Source: JACKHA01 sp041401985 (GTDB lineage: Bacteria > Planctomycetota > Phycisphaerae > Phycisphaerales > UBA1924). Taken from it: a DNA stretch of 64,000 bases. Of this stretch, positions 47,067-55,914 are shown one piece after another. The notes under the pieces were generated by a model, which saw only the letters and a list, made by a program, of their open reading frames with translations, searched no databases and was not told the origin of the DNA. The position numbers were made by a program, and so were the translations under genes. Numbering within the stretch: the stretch's first letter is position 1; each line of letters opens with the position of its first letter. Location of the stretch: positions 55,979 through 119,978 of the forward strand of contig JAWKTE010000014.1 in NCBI GenBank assembly GCA_041401985.1, in the 5' to 3' direction.

Positions 47067-48041
47067 ATGTTCGGGAGCCATCTGTCCATCGCGGGTTCGA
47101 TGTGCAACGCGCTGCGCGAGGCGGAGTCGCTGCAACTCGATTGCGTGCAGGTGTTTACCAAGAACCAGCAGCAGTGGAAGGTCAATCCCCTCAAGGCGGA
47201 GGATGTCCAGGAGTGGGCGGGCGAACTGCGCCGTCTCAAGTGGACCATGGCCGACGGGCAGCCGGCCAGGACCGTCAGCCACGCGTCGTATCTGATCAAT
47301 CTGGCGGCCCCGGACGATGAGTTATGGGGCAAGTCGATCGACCTGATGACCGAGGAAATCGGGCGCTGCGAGGCCCTGGGGATCCCGCTGCTGGTGCACC
47401 ACCCCGGGGCGTTCACGACGTCGTCGCGCGAGGCCGGGCTGGCCCGGATCGCCGGGGCGTACCGAGAGATCTTCACGCGGACGAAGGGTTACCGGACTGT
47501 GTCGTGCCTGGAGAACACCGTGGGATCGGGCAGCAACCTCGGGCGTGAGTTCGAGGAACTCGGCACCCTTCGCGCCATGATCGCGGAGGCGACGGGCACG
47601 CCGGGGCGCGTCGGGTTCTGCTTCGACACCTGCCACGCGCACGCGGGCGGGTACGACATGTCCACGCTCGAGGGCGGGCGGGCGGCGCTGGACGCGTTCG
47701 AGGCCTCGTGCGGGCTGGCGAACCTGCGGGTGGTGCATGTGAACGACTCGAAGGGGCGGGCGGGCAGCCGGCGGGACCTGCACGAGCACATCGGCGAGGG
47801 CACCATCGGCGGGCCGAGCAAGCGTCCGACGGCGGCTCGCCTGGGCCAGAGCGGGTTCGCGGCGGTGGTGAACCGCCCGGAACTGCGGGGCGTACCCATG
47901 ATCCTTGAGACCCCGAAGGGGCAAACGAAAGCCGGAACGGCGTTCGATACGATCAATGTCGGTCGGCTGCGCCGGCTTGTCGAGGCCGGGGATGGCCGCG
48001 GCGGGGTTGGGCGGGCCAAGGGAAGGATCTCAGGATCATGA
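47067..48041 (+). CDS. nfo: Deoxyribonuclease IV (AP endonuclease)
   Basis: 324 aa. Zinc-site residues of the endonuclease IV TIM barrel are visible: GSHLS, LLVHHPGA, SCLENTVG, CFDTCHAHAGGYD, VHVNDSKG, HEHIGEG and ILETPKG. It cleaves DNA 5' to abasic sites in base-excision repair. The last 30 residues (Gly/Arg-rich) extend beyond the usual end. The stop overlaps the TPR lipoprotein start in ATGA. Confidence 0.94.
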   Translation: MFGSHLSIAGSMCNALREAESLQLDCVQVFTKNQQQWKVNPLKAEDVQEWAGELRRLKWTMADGQPARTVSHASYLINLAAPDDELWGKSIDLMTEEIGRCEALGIPLLVHHPGAFTTSSREAGLARIAGAYREIFTRTKGYRTVSCLENTVGSGSNLGREFEELGTLRAMIAEATGTPGRVGFCFDTCHAHAGGYDMSTLEGGRAALDAFEASCGLANLRVVHVNDSKGRAGSRRDLHEHIGEGTIGGPSKRPTAARLGQSGFAAVVNRPELRGVPMILETPKGQTKAGTAFDTINVGRLRRLVEAGDGRGGVGRAKGRISGS

Positions 48042-49102
48042 CGCCAGGCACGCCCTCGACCCTTCGACTCCAGCGAAACGCCCGCACTCGGGCGCTCGGC
48101 GTGCCGGCGTGCGCGGCGATGCTTGCCGCCGTCGCGCTCGGTGGCTGCGGCATGATGCGGAGCGAGACCTCGGCGGCGGCCCCCTCGCGCGTGCAATCGT
48201 CGTCGGACCGCCCGACGGTCACGGCGGGCGACATGGTCGCCGCCGGGCGGGTGCTGCGGACCCGGGGCGACGTCGAGCGGGCCTTGCGGGCGTTCGAGCG
48301 GGCCATCGAGATGAATCCGCAGTACACCGCGGCGTACCTGGCCGCCGGTGACATCTACCGCGAGCAGGGCGACTACTCGTCGGCGGAGCGCAGCTACGGC
48401 CAGGCGGCTCAACTGGAGCCGCGCAACTTCGACGCCCAGTACTCGCACGGCCTGGCACTGCAACTGCTTTCGAGGTTCGGCGAGGCGGTGCGGGCGTACC
48501 TGCGGGCCCTGGCGATCCGCCCGGACGACTTCCAGGCCAATCTGAACATCGCGACGGCGTACCTGCAGTTGGGCGAGGCCGAGCAGGGCTTGCCGTACGC
48601 CCAGCGGGCGGTGCGGCTGAGCCCGTCGAGCGGCGAGGCGCGGGTGAACCTGGGGTCGATCTACGCGGGGCTGGGACGGCACACCGAGGCGGTGACCGAA
48701 CTGCAGCAGGCCTCGGAGATGATGTCGCTCAACGGGTCGCTGCTGCTGAACCTGGCCAACAGCCTGTACCAGTTGGGTCGGTTCGCCGAGGCGGCCAACA
48801 CGCTGGAAGAGGCCGTGCGTCTGGAGCCGGGAGCGATCGCGTACGAGCGGCTGGGCGCGTCGCGGTACCGCCTTGGGCAGGCGACCGAGGCCGAGGCGGC
48901 GTTCCGGCACTCGCTCGACCAGGACCCGGCCCACTACCCGGCGATGAACGGCGTGGCGGTGTGCCTGCTGAGCCGGTACGTGCTGTCGGACCAGACCGAC
49001 GAGACGGCGCGGCTGGAGGCGCTGGGGATGCTGCGGAACTCGCTGCGGATCGAGCCGCAGCAGCCGCGGGTGATCGAACTGGTGCGCCAGTTTGGGGCGT
49101 GA
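48038..49102 (+). CDS. TPR-repeat lipoprotein
   Basis: 354 aa. A lipoprotein signal (LAAVALGGCGMM) puts the lipidated Cys near residue 37. At least six tetratricopeptide repeats follow (ALRAFERAIEMNPQYTAAYLAAG, AERSYGQAAQLEPRN, AVRAYLRALAIRPDD, AANTLEEAVRLEPG, AEAAFRHSLDQDPAHY). TPRs mediate protein contacts, so this is an envelope assembly or scaffold factor of unknown partner. Coupled to nfo by ATGA, though a functional link is not obvious. Confidence 0.9.
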   Translation: MTPGTPSTLRLQRNARTRALGVPACAAMLAAVALGGCGMMRSETSAAAPSRVQSSSDRPTVTAGDMVAAGRVLRTRGDVERALRAFERAIEMNPQYTAAYLAAGDIYREQGDYSSAERSYGQAAQLEPRNFDAQYSHGLALQLLSRFGEAVRAYLRALAIRPDDFQANLNIATAYLQLGEAEQGLPYAQRAVRLSPSSGEARVNLGSIYAGLGRHTEAVTELQQASEMMSLNGSLLLNLANSLYQLGRFAEAANTLEEAVRLEPGAIAYERLGASRYRLGQATEAEAAFRHSLDQDPAHYPAMNGVAVCLLSRYVLSDQTDETARLEALGMLRNSLRIEPQQPRVIELVRQFGA

Positions 49103-49240
49103 GCCGATCGCTTGAGATTTCCGATCCTCGCGCAAAACCCTGCGTTGGCGCGTGGGCGTCTCAACACGCGCTCGGCCCGCGTCGATAGCCCATTGCACGC
49201 GCACGTCGCGCGGCGGGCAACGAGCACGCAAGGGAGTTCC

Positions 49241-49651
49241 ATGGGCACCGTGATGGCCGACCGGATCTGGCGTTCGTTCAACCGACTGGGCAAGACGCCG
49301 GAGGAACTGGCCGAGCGGTTCGCCGCCCGCCTCATGGAGCAGGACCTGGAGGGGCTGGACGTTCGGAGCAAGCACCGCTCGATCGCCGCGGCCCTGAGCC
49401 TGGTGGTCCACAACGCGGACATGCTCGGATCGATCCAGGGGGTGCTGTCGCGCTCGCGGGTGCCGGTGATCGGGCGCCTGCCCGACCGGTCGAGCCTGCG
49501 GCGCGTGCGGGACCTGCTGCTGGACACGATCGAGGAGTCGGCCGGCGAGGCGTTCGACGACCGGCTCGTCGACGACTGGAGCCAGGTCGTGGACGCGGTG
49601 TGCTCGGCGATGTTCGGGGATCAGCCCGCGTCGGCGCGGCTGGTGGCCTGA
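49241..49651 (+). CDS. Hypothetical all-helical protein, possible divergent globin
   Basis: 136 aa; AGGGAG sits 6 nt before the ATG. The helix order and a C-terminal segment (VRDLLLDTIEESAGEAFDDRLVDDWSQVV) resemble the G and H helices of bacterial single-domain globins, and the start (SFNRLGKTPEELAERFAARLME) resembles helix A/B. No His is present where the proximal ligand would be, so haem binding is doubtful. Treat as hypothetical. Confidence 0.6.
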   Translation: MGTVMADRIWRSFNRLGKTPEELAERFAARLMEQDLEGLDVRSKHRSIAAALSLVVHNADMLGSIQGVLSRSRVPVIGRLPDRSSLRRVRDLLLDTIEESAGEAFDDRLVDDWSQVVDAVCSAMFGDQPASARLVA

Positions 49652-49774
49652 GGCGCGGCGGGTTGGGCCGGTGGCGGGATCGCATCGGCGATGGCGTGCG
49701 GGGCGAACAACCGGAGGGCCGCGGGCGTTTTCCCTCGTGGTCCGAGTCCCCGCGTCGTTCACCTAGAGTTCGTC

Positions 49775-51073
49775 ATGCTCTGGCAGCCTTCGCTCCCCGA
49801 TGTGTACCTGCGGATGTCGGCCGACGATTTGGCCGCGGCGATCGCGGTGCGTCGGCGCGAACTGGGCGAGAGCCTGTTCATCCTCGGGCACCACTACCAG
49901 ACCGACGAGGTCATCCGCCACGCCGACGCGACCGGGGACTCGCTGAAACTCTCGCAGATCGCGGCGGACATCGCGGCCCGGCGCCCGGTGAAGCACGTCG
50001 TGTTCTGCGGCGTGCACTTCATGGCCGAGTCGGCCGACATGCTCACGCCCGAGCACGTGTCGGTGCTGCTGCCGGACCTGTCGGCGGGCTGCTCGATGGC
50101 GGACATGGCGCAGTACGACGACACGGTCGAGGCGTGGGACGCGATCCATGACGCGCTCAACGAGGCCCATGGCGGCAAGTGGATCGGGCGGGTCGTGCCT
50201 ATCACCTACGTGAACTCGTCGGCGGCGATCAAGGCGTTCGTGGGCGCCCATGGCGGGGCGTGCTGCACGTCATCGAACGCCCAGCGGGTGTTCAAGTGGG
50301 CCCTGGCCCAGCAGGCCGCCAACGGGCCCGAAGCCAGCGACGACATCCGCATCCTGTTCCTGCCGGACCAGCACCTGGGGCGGAACACGGCGTGCACGTT
50401 CGGGCTGGACCCCGAGACCGACATGTGCGTCTACGACCCGCGCCGGGCACGACAGGGCGAGGATCTCGGCGGGGCGACGCGCGAGCAGATCGAGCGGAGC
50501 AAGGTCATCCTGTGGGCCGGGCACTGCTCGGTCCACAAACTCTTCCGCCCCGAGCACTGCGACGAGATCCGGGCCGAGGACGCGGCCAACCCGGGGCGCC
50601 CCCCCACCACCATCCTCGTGCACCCCGAGTGCTGCAAGGAGGTCGTGGACAAGGCCGACCTGGCCGGCTCGACGGAGTTCATCATCAGGACGCTGCGCGA
50701 GGCGCCGGCGGGCTCGCGCTGGGCGGTGGGGACCGAGGTGCACCTGGTCAACCGCCTGGCCCGCGAGATGGCGAGGCGGAAGGACGGGGTGGTGGACGTA
50801 CGGATCCTGTCGGACTGCCAGTGCCTGTGCACCACGATGTACCGGATCGATGAGCCGCACCTGCTGTGGACGTTGGACAACCTGGCGGGTGTGGAGGCGG
50901 AGGGCGAGTTCGCGGCGGGGGCGGCGCAATCTCGGTTCTCCGACCTTGGGCGTCTGCCGGGCAAGCCGCGGGTGGTGAACCAGGTCCGGGTGCATGCGGA
51001 GGTGCGACGCGACGCACTGCTGGCGCTGGAGCGGATGCTGCGGCAGGCGGAGAGCCTTGTGATGGTGGATTGA
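49775..51073 (+). CDS. nadA: Quinolinate synthase A
   Basis: 432 aa. Motifs: FILGHHYQTDEV, Cys106 in LSAGCSMAD, PITYVNSSAAIKAFVGAHGG, LFLPDQHLGRNTA, HPECCKEVVDKAD and the final SDCQCLCTTMYRID. The three cluster cysteines hold a [4Fe-4S] cluster that makes quinolinate from iminoaspartate and dihydroxyacetone phosphate for NAD synthesis. It is of the long bacterial form, above the 350 residues of E. coli. nadB/nadC are not in the window. Confidence 0.96.
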   Translation: MLWQPSLPDVYLRMSADDLAAAIAVRRRELGESLFILGHHYQTDEVIRHADATGDSLKLSQIAADIAARRPVKHVVFCGVHFMAESADMLTPEHVSVLLPDLSAGCSMADMAQYDDTVEAWDAIHDALNEAHGGKWIGRVVPITYVNSSAAIKAFVGAHGGACCTSSNAQRVFKWALAQQAANGPEASDDIRILFLPDQHLGRNTACTFGLDPETDMCVYDPRRARQGEDLGGATREQIERSKVILWAGHCSVHKLFRPEHCDEIRAEDAANPGRPPTTILVHPECCKEVVDKADLAGSTEFIIRTLREAPAGSRWAVGTEVHLVNRLAREMARRKDGVVDVRILSDCQCLCTTMYRIDEPHLLWTLDNLAGVEAEGEFAAGAAQSRFSDLGRLPGKPRVVNQVRVHAEVRRDALLALERMLRQAESLVMVD

Positions 51074-51180
51074 GGGCCGGCTCGGCCCTGCGGCGACGCG
51101 GCCTCGGCGGTCGGTCGTTGGCACATCGGCCGAGACACCGGTTTGTTCGTGTTTCTTATGGAATTCCTCCGTCGATCTGG

Positions 51181-51204
51181 TAGAATATCTAGCCGATCTA
51201 GATC
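51181..51204 (+). promoter_or_regulatory. Candidate -10 box and palindromic operator of the Phd/VapC pair
   Basis: TAGAAT at 51181-51186 could be a -10, but its -35 is weak. The palindrome GATCTAGATC (51195-51204) sits in an AT-rich patch 30 nt before the antitoxin ATG, the expected place for an autorepression site. Confidence 0.45.
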
Positions 51205-51233
51205 GTTTGATTGCTGGAAAGGCGGGGCCGCTC

Positions 51234-51545
51234 ATGCAGTGGAAACTGGCCGAGGCGAAGAACCGACTGAGCGAGTTGATCAACCGGGTGCTCACCGAGG
51301 GGCCGCAGGTGATCCGTCGGCGTGACGACGCGTTCGTGGTGCTGACCGAGGCGCGGTACCGGGAGTTGACCGGCGAGCGTGCGACGTTCAAGGCGATGCT
51401 GGTGGAAGGGCCGGACTTTGACGGCCTGGACCTGACGCGTGACCGGTCGGCGATGCGCGGTTTCGAGGCGGGGCACGACGCGGACGCAGGCGCGATGGAG
51501 CGGCGTTCCGGCAACGGGTCGCACGGCGCGGGCGAGGCCGCGTGA
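51234..51545 (+). CDS. Phd/YefM-family antitoxin
   Basis: 103 aa from the ATG at 51234; a TTG at 51207 would add nine residues. The N-terminal QWKLAEAKNRLSELINRV, then GPQVIRRRDDAFVVLTEARYREL, is the typical Phd/YefM DNA-binding fold. The C-terminal half (Asp/Gly/Arg-rich) is the expected flexible toxin-neutralising tail. The stop overlaps the VapC start in GTGA. Confidence 0.9.
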   Translation: MQWKLAEAKNRLSELINRVLTEGPQVIRRRDDAFVVLTEARYRELTGERATFKAMLVEGPDFDGLDLTRDRSAMRGFEAGHDADAGAMERRSGNGSHGAGEAA

Positions 51546-51967
51546 GCGTGCTGATCGACACATCGGTGTTGTCGGAACTGCGTCGGGCGCGGCCGGAGCC
51601 GCGGGTGCGGGCGGCGGTGGAAGCGATCCCGGACGCGGACCTGTTCATCAGCGTGCTGACAATCGGTGAGATTGTCTCGGGGATCGAGCGGCTGGCTCCC
51701 GGTGCAAAGCGGAGCGCGCTGGAGGCATGGGTGCGCGGGCTGGCGGAGATGCACGCGGCGCGGATCCTGGGGGTCGATCTGGACGTGGCGAAGGTGTGGG
51801 GCGATCTGACGGCGCGTGCGGCGCGCCAGGGGAGGGTCGTGCCGGCGGTTGACGGGCTGATCGCGGCGACGGCGCTGCGCCACGACCTGGCCGTGATGAC
51901 ACGGAACGTGGCGGACTTCGCGGCCACGGGGTGCCGCGTGGTCGATGCGTGGGAGGGTCCGGCGTAG
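51542..51967 (+). CDS. vapC: VapC-type PIN-domain ribonuclease toxin
   Basis: 141 aa from a GTG overlapping the antitoxin stop. The PIN-domain acidic residues are visible in LIDTSVLSEL (Asp6), TIGEIVSGIERL (Glu), VPAVDGLIAATAL (Asp) and TRNVADFAATG (Asp). VapC toxins cleave tRNA or rRNA and are neutralised by the cognate antitoxin. Confidence 0.94.
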   Translation: MSVLIDTSVLSELRRARPEPRVRAAVEAIPDADLFISVLTIGEIVSGIERLAPGAKRSALEAWVRGLAEMHAARILGVDLDVAKVWGDLTARAARQGRVVPAVDGLIAATALRHDLAVMTRNVADFAATGCRVVDAWEGPA

Positions 51968-52082
51968 GCGGAGAGGCGGGATCTACGCAGGATCGGGGGC
52001 GAGGGTGTTGCCGCACGGGTGCGTCCGGCGGGGCGTGCGCGGCGATGGCTCCTATGATCGCGACTCGGGGGAGAGAACGCCC

Positions 52083-52155
52083 GAGGGTGTAGCTCAGTTG
52101 GTAGAGCAGCGGCCTTTTAAGCCGTAGGTCCAGGGTTCGAGTCCCTGCGCCCTCA
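52083..52155 (+). tRNA. tRNA-Lys (UUU)
   Basis: Cloverleaf with acceptor GAGGGTG/CGCCCTC, anticodon stem GCGGC/GCCGT and loop CTTTTAA (anticodon TTT), T loop TTCGAGT, discriminator A. Confidence 0.97.
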
Positions 52156-52215
52156 TTGGATGCGTCCGGCGGGCGGGCGGGGAGGCCGCCCGGCGGGCGG
52201 TGGCACGGAGGCCGG

Positions 52216-55200
52216 ATGATCGTTGTGCACGCGGCGTTCGTGGATGGGAGCCTGCGCCTGTGGGGCGAGCGGGCGGTGGGTGCGCTCGCGGCGGTTGGGA
52301 CGGGCGGCGGCGGGATCGGGGGCGAGTCGGGTGGCGATGATGGTGGCTCGGGCGGCGTGGCGGCGCACCCGTACGCGGCCGCACGGGCGGAACTCGCGGG
52401 CGCGCTGCGGGCGCTGGGCGTCGGGGGGGGGGCGGACGCCCAGGACGAAAGCCAGGACGAACGGATCGACGTGGCGCTGCCGGCGATCGAGGGCGTGCCG
52501 GTGGCAAGCCCGCTGCTGGGCTCGCGGGGGGCGGCGGCCAGCGCGGATGCCTCGGCTGATGCGCCGACACTCGAGCGGTTCGGCGTTGAGGGTGTGGCGA
52601 TCGCGCCCGAGGACGCGATCGGGGTGCTCGAGGCGCTGTCCGAGCGGGCCGGCGGTGATGGCGACGACGCGGGTGAGCCGCGTGGCGCCGAACGGATCGC
52701 CGTGGCGCGATCGGTCGAGTACTACGCGACGCTGGCCCGCCTGGCCCGCCATCTGCTCGCGCAGCAGCGGTTCGTGCCCATGCTGCTCAACACCGCCGAG
52801 GGCGGGCTGGGGGCGTCGTGGCGGCCCTGGCTGGCCGACGAGGCGACGGCCAAGCGGTTCGCGTCGATCGTGACGTCGATGCCGGCGTCGGCGCGGGCGG
52901 GCGTGGACGTGCTGGGGCACGACGCGTGGCAGATGAGCGAGGGGTTCCTGTCGTCGGTGGTCGATGCCGAGTGCCGTCGCGTGATGCGCGACGAGAACAT
53001 GGGCGAGACGATCGAGGACGCCGACCCGAACCGGGACGTGCAGGTCGCGTGGCTGGCGGCGTTGCTGGGTCGCCAGCGCGACGTGACGGCCAGCCCGGCG
53101 ACGCGCCAGGAGATGACGCGGCGGGTCCGGGCCTGGGTCGCGGGGCTTGAGGACCGCGGGGCGTCGGCGGCGTGGCGGCTGCTGCTGCACCTGCACGAGC
53201 CGGATGTGCTCGACAGCATGCCTGTGGGTGAGGCCAGCGCGGAGGGCGAGGCCGGACCCTCGTCGCAGAACGGCACGCCAAACGGGAAAGCGACCGGGGC
53301 CGTCGCGGGCGGCGTCCACGTCGCCGACACGTCGGAGATGGAGTGGCGGCTGTCGTTCCATCTGCAGGCCGTCGGCGATGAGTCGGTGGTGCTGGACGCG
53401 GAGGACATCTGGCTGCTCTCGGGCGAGGGGATCACGCTGAGCGGGCGTCGGTGCGACCAGCCGCGCGACCTGATGCTGCGGGAACTGGGGCGTGCCAGCC
53501 GGCTCTACAAGCCGCTGGAGAAGGCCCTCGACGACGCGGAGCCCACGTCGCTCTCGCTCAGCACGCGGAAGGCGTACGACTTCCTGCGCGAGGCCCGCCC
53601 GCTGCTGGGCGAGCAGGGATTCGGCGTGAAGATCCCCGACTGGTGGGACAGCCCGCTGGCCCGCCTGGGCGCGCGGCTGCGGATCGACGGCGACGAGCCG
53701 GGCGAGGGCACCGAGAACGCCGGCTCCGGCTCGCCCGCGTCGTCGAGCGTCGGGCTGACGGCTCTGGTGAACTACAAGTGGGAGATCTCGCTGGGCGACA
53801 CGACGCTGTCGCTGCACGAGTTCGAGCAGCTCGCCAGCAAGCGTTCGCCGCTGGTGCTGGTCGCCGGGCGGTGGGTGGAGATCCGCCCGGAGGACGTGCG
53901 GGCGGCGATCAAGTTCATCGGCGAGAACCCGGGGGGGAAACTGCGGCTCGTCGATGCGCTGCGCCTGGCGTACTCCTCGGACATCAAGACGACGGGCCTG
54001 CCGGTGGTTGGGCTTGAGGCCAAGGGCTGGGTGTCGGCGCTGATCTCGGGCGATGCGCAGGCCGCGGGCGTGCCGTCGCTGGACACGCCGGGGACGTTCA
54101 TCGGGACGCTGCGTCCGTACCAGCGTCGCGGCCTGTCGTGGATGTCGTTCATGGAGCGGTGCGGGCTGGGGGTGTGCCTGGCCGACGACATGGGCCTGGG
54201 CAAGACGATCCAGTTGCTGGCCCTGATGATGCACGAGCGGGAAGAGGCGGCGGTGGCTCGGGCGGAGCGGGAGTCGAAGGGACTGGGTGGCGAGGCGTCG
54301 GAGGCGCGGCTTGGAGCCGAGGGCGATCAATCAAACGCCCTCGACACCTCGGCTTCTGGGCCCCCTGAGCCATCCCCACAGGGTGACTCGCCGCCCTCGG
54401 GCGTGGGTCCAACCCTTCTGGTCGTGCCCATGTCCGTCGTGGGCAACTGGATGCACGAAACCAAGCGCTTCTGCCCGACGCTGCGGGTGCATGTGCACCA
54501 CGGCGTGGACCGCCCCGTGGGCGACGCGTTCCTCGAGCAGGCCGGGTCCGCGGACCTTGTCATCACGACGTATGCCCTGGCCCATCGCGACCGGGAGACG
54601 ATCGAGCGCGTGCCGTGGCACCGCGTCGTGCTCGACGAGGCCCAGTACATCAAGAACCCGCAGGCCAAGCAGACCCAGGCCGTGCGGTCGCTGGCGGCCG
54701 ACCGTCGGATCGCGTTGACCGGCACGCCGGTGGAGAACCGCCTGAGCGAGCTGTGGTCGATCATGGACTTCCTGAACCCGGGGTACCTGGGCGGCCCGAC
54801 GACGTTCCGCACGCGGTTCGCGGTGCCCGTGGAGCGGTACCGCGACGGGCGCCGGGCCGAGCAGCTGCGGGGCCTCGTGCGTCCGTTCATCCTGCGCCGC
54901 CTGAAGACGGACCCGACGGTGGTGGCGGACCTGCCCGAGAAGATCGAGAGCCGCGAGTACTGCCACCTCACGAGCGAGCAGGCGACGCTGTACGAGCAGT
55001 GTGTCAAGCGGATGCTGGCGGAGGTGGAGCGCAGCGAGGGGATCCAGCGCCGGGGCCTGGTGCTGGCGACGCTGATCAAGCTCAAGCAGATCTGCAACCA
55101 CCCGTCGCAGATGCTCAAGGACGCGGACGGGAACGTGGCGCTGGGGCGGTCGGGCAAGTGCATCCGCCTGGTCGAGATGCTCTCGGAGGTGCTGGCCGAG

Positions 55201-55704
55201 GGCGACCGGGCCCTGGTGTTCACGCAGTTCCGCCAGATGGGCAACATCCTGGTGCAGATGCTGCGGCGGGAACTCGGGCGGGACATCCTGTTCCTGCACG
55301 GCGGCACGCCGCAGAAGCAGCGGACGGCGATGGTCGAGTCGTTCCAGAGCGAGAAGAACACGAAGCACCCGGTGCTGGTGGTGTCGCTCAAGGCCGGCGG
55401 CGTGGGCCTGAACCTGACCAACGCCACGCACGTGTTCCACTTCGACCGCTGGTGGAACCCGGCCGTCGAGAACCAGGCGACCGACCGGGCCTACCGCATC
55501 GGCCAGACGCGCACGGTCCAGGTGCACAAGTTCGTCGTCCGCGGCACGCTCGAGGAACGCATCGACGAGATGATCGAGAAGAAGACCGAACTGGCCGAGC
55601 AGATCATCGGCGCGGGCGAGCGGTGGCTGACCGATCTTTCGACCGAGGACCTGCGCGACATCCTGACGCTGCGGCAGGACGCGGTCGGGGATGAGGGGGA
55701 GTAG
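52216..55704 (+). CDS. SWI2/SNF2-family ATP-dependent helicase
   Basis: 1162 aa. The N-terminal 540 residues match the bacterial SNF2-associated layout, with Gly-rich low-complexity near 30-60. The SNF2 core starts about 630: LRPYQRRGLSWM, Walker A ADDMGLGKTIQ (about 655), DEAQ box (LDEAQYIKNP, about 808) and LTGTPVENRLSELWSIMDF. The C-terminal helicase half has FTQFRQMGNIL, LFLHGGTPQKQR and QATDRAYRIGQTR. A 70-residue polar insertion splits motif I from motif Ia. It translocates on double-stranded DNA or remodels nucleoprotein. Confidence 0.96.
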   Translation: MIVVHAAFVDGSLRLWGERAVGALAAVGTGGGGIGGESGGDDGGSGGVAAHPYAAARAELAGALRALGVGGGADAQDESQDERIDVALPAIEGVPVASPLLGSRGAAASADASADAPTLERFGVEGVAIAPEDAIGVLEALSERAGGDGDDAGEPRGAERIAVARSVEYYATLARLARHLLAQQRFVPMLLNTAEGGLGASWRPWLADEATAKRFASIVTSMPASARAGVDVLGHDAWQMSEGFLSSVVDAECRRVMRDENMGETIEDADPNRDVQVAWLAALLGRQRDVTASPATRQEMTRRVRAWVAGLEDRGASAAWRLLLHLHEPDVLDSMPVGEASAEGEAGPSSQNGTPNGKATGAVAGGVHVADTSEMEWRLSFHLQAVGDESVVLDAEDIWLLSGEGITLSGRRCDQPRDLMLRELGRASRLYKPLEKALDDAEPTSLSLSTRKAYDFLREARPLLGEQGFGVKIPDWWDSPLARLGARLRIDGDEPGEGTENAGSGSPASSSVGLTALVNYKWEISLGDTTLSLHEFEQLASKRSPLVLVAGRWVEIRPEDVRAAIKFIGENPGGKLRLVDALRLAYSSDIKTTGLPVVGLEAKGWVSALISGDAQAAGVPSLDTPGTFIGTLRPYQRRGLSWMSFMERCGLGVCLADDMGLGKTIQLLALMMHEREEAAVARAERESKGLGGEASEARLGAEGDQSNALDTSASGPPEPSPQGDSPPSGVGPTLLVVPMSVVGNWMHETKRFCPTLRVHVHHGVDRPVGDAFLEQAGSADLVITTYALAHRDRETIERVPWHRVVLDEAQYIKNPQAKQTQAVRSLAADRRIALTGTPVENRLSELWSIMDFLNPGYLGGPTTFRTRFAVPVERYRDGRRAEQLRGLVRPFILRRLKTDPTVVADLPEKIESREYCHLTSEQATLYEQCVKRMLAEVERSEGIQRRGLVLATLIKLKQICNHPSQMLKDADGNVALGRSGKCIRLVEMLSEVLAEGDRALVFTQFRQMGNILVQMLRRELGRDILFLHGGTPQKQRTAMVESFQSEKNTKHPVLVVSLKAGGVGLNLTNATHVFHFDRWWNPAVENQATDRAYRIGQTRTVQVHKFVVRGTLEERIDEMIEKKTELAEQIIGAGERWLTDLSTEDLRDILTLRQDAVGDEGE

Positions 55705-55746
55705 GCGGGCCGCGCGACTCGGCGGGGACGCGCCGCAGAGGGGACT

Positions 55747-55912
55747 CACCGCAGAGGCGCCGAGGACGCAGAGGAAAGCGGCGTCGTGCGGCGTGGCGCG
55801 TACTCGTTCCGCGGGGCATGGGGTCGCATTGGCGAGTATCGAGTCCGGAAAGTCGCGAGACGCATCCGACCCGCGTGCGTTTCTCGGCGGCCTCTGCGCC
55901 TCAGCGGTGAAC
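55747..55912. repeat. Inverted repeat with CACCGCAGAGGCGC ends
   Basis: The left arm (TCACCGCAGAGGCGCCGAGG) and right arm (CTCTGCGCCTCAGCGGTGA) face each other across about 110 nt between the convergent helicase and ureohydrolase genes. The wording is like the CGCAGAGGACGCAGAGG repeats common in many bacterial genomes. It may act as a shared terminator. Confidence 0.65.
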
Positions 55913-55914
55913 GC

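Noticed and set aside
44941..51967. Genomic island bounded by the toxin-antitoxin pairs
   Set aside because: Housekeeping genes (nfo, nadA) lie between them, composition is even, and no attachment site or integrase is visible.
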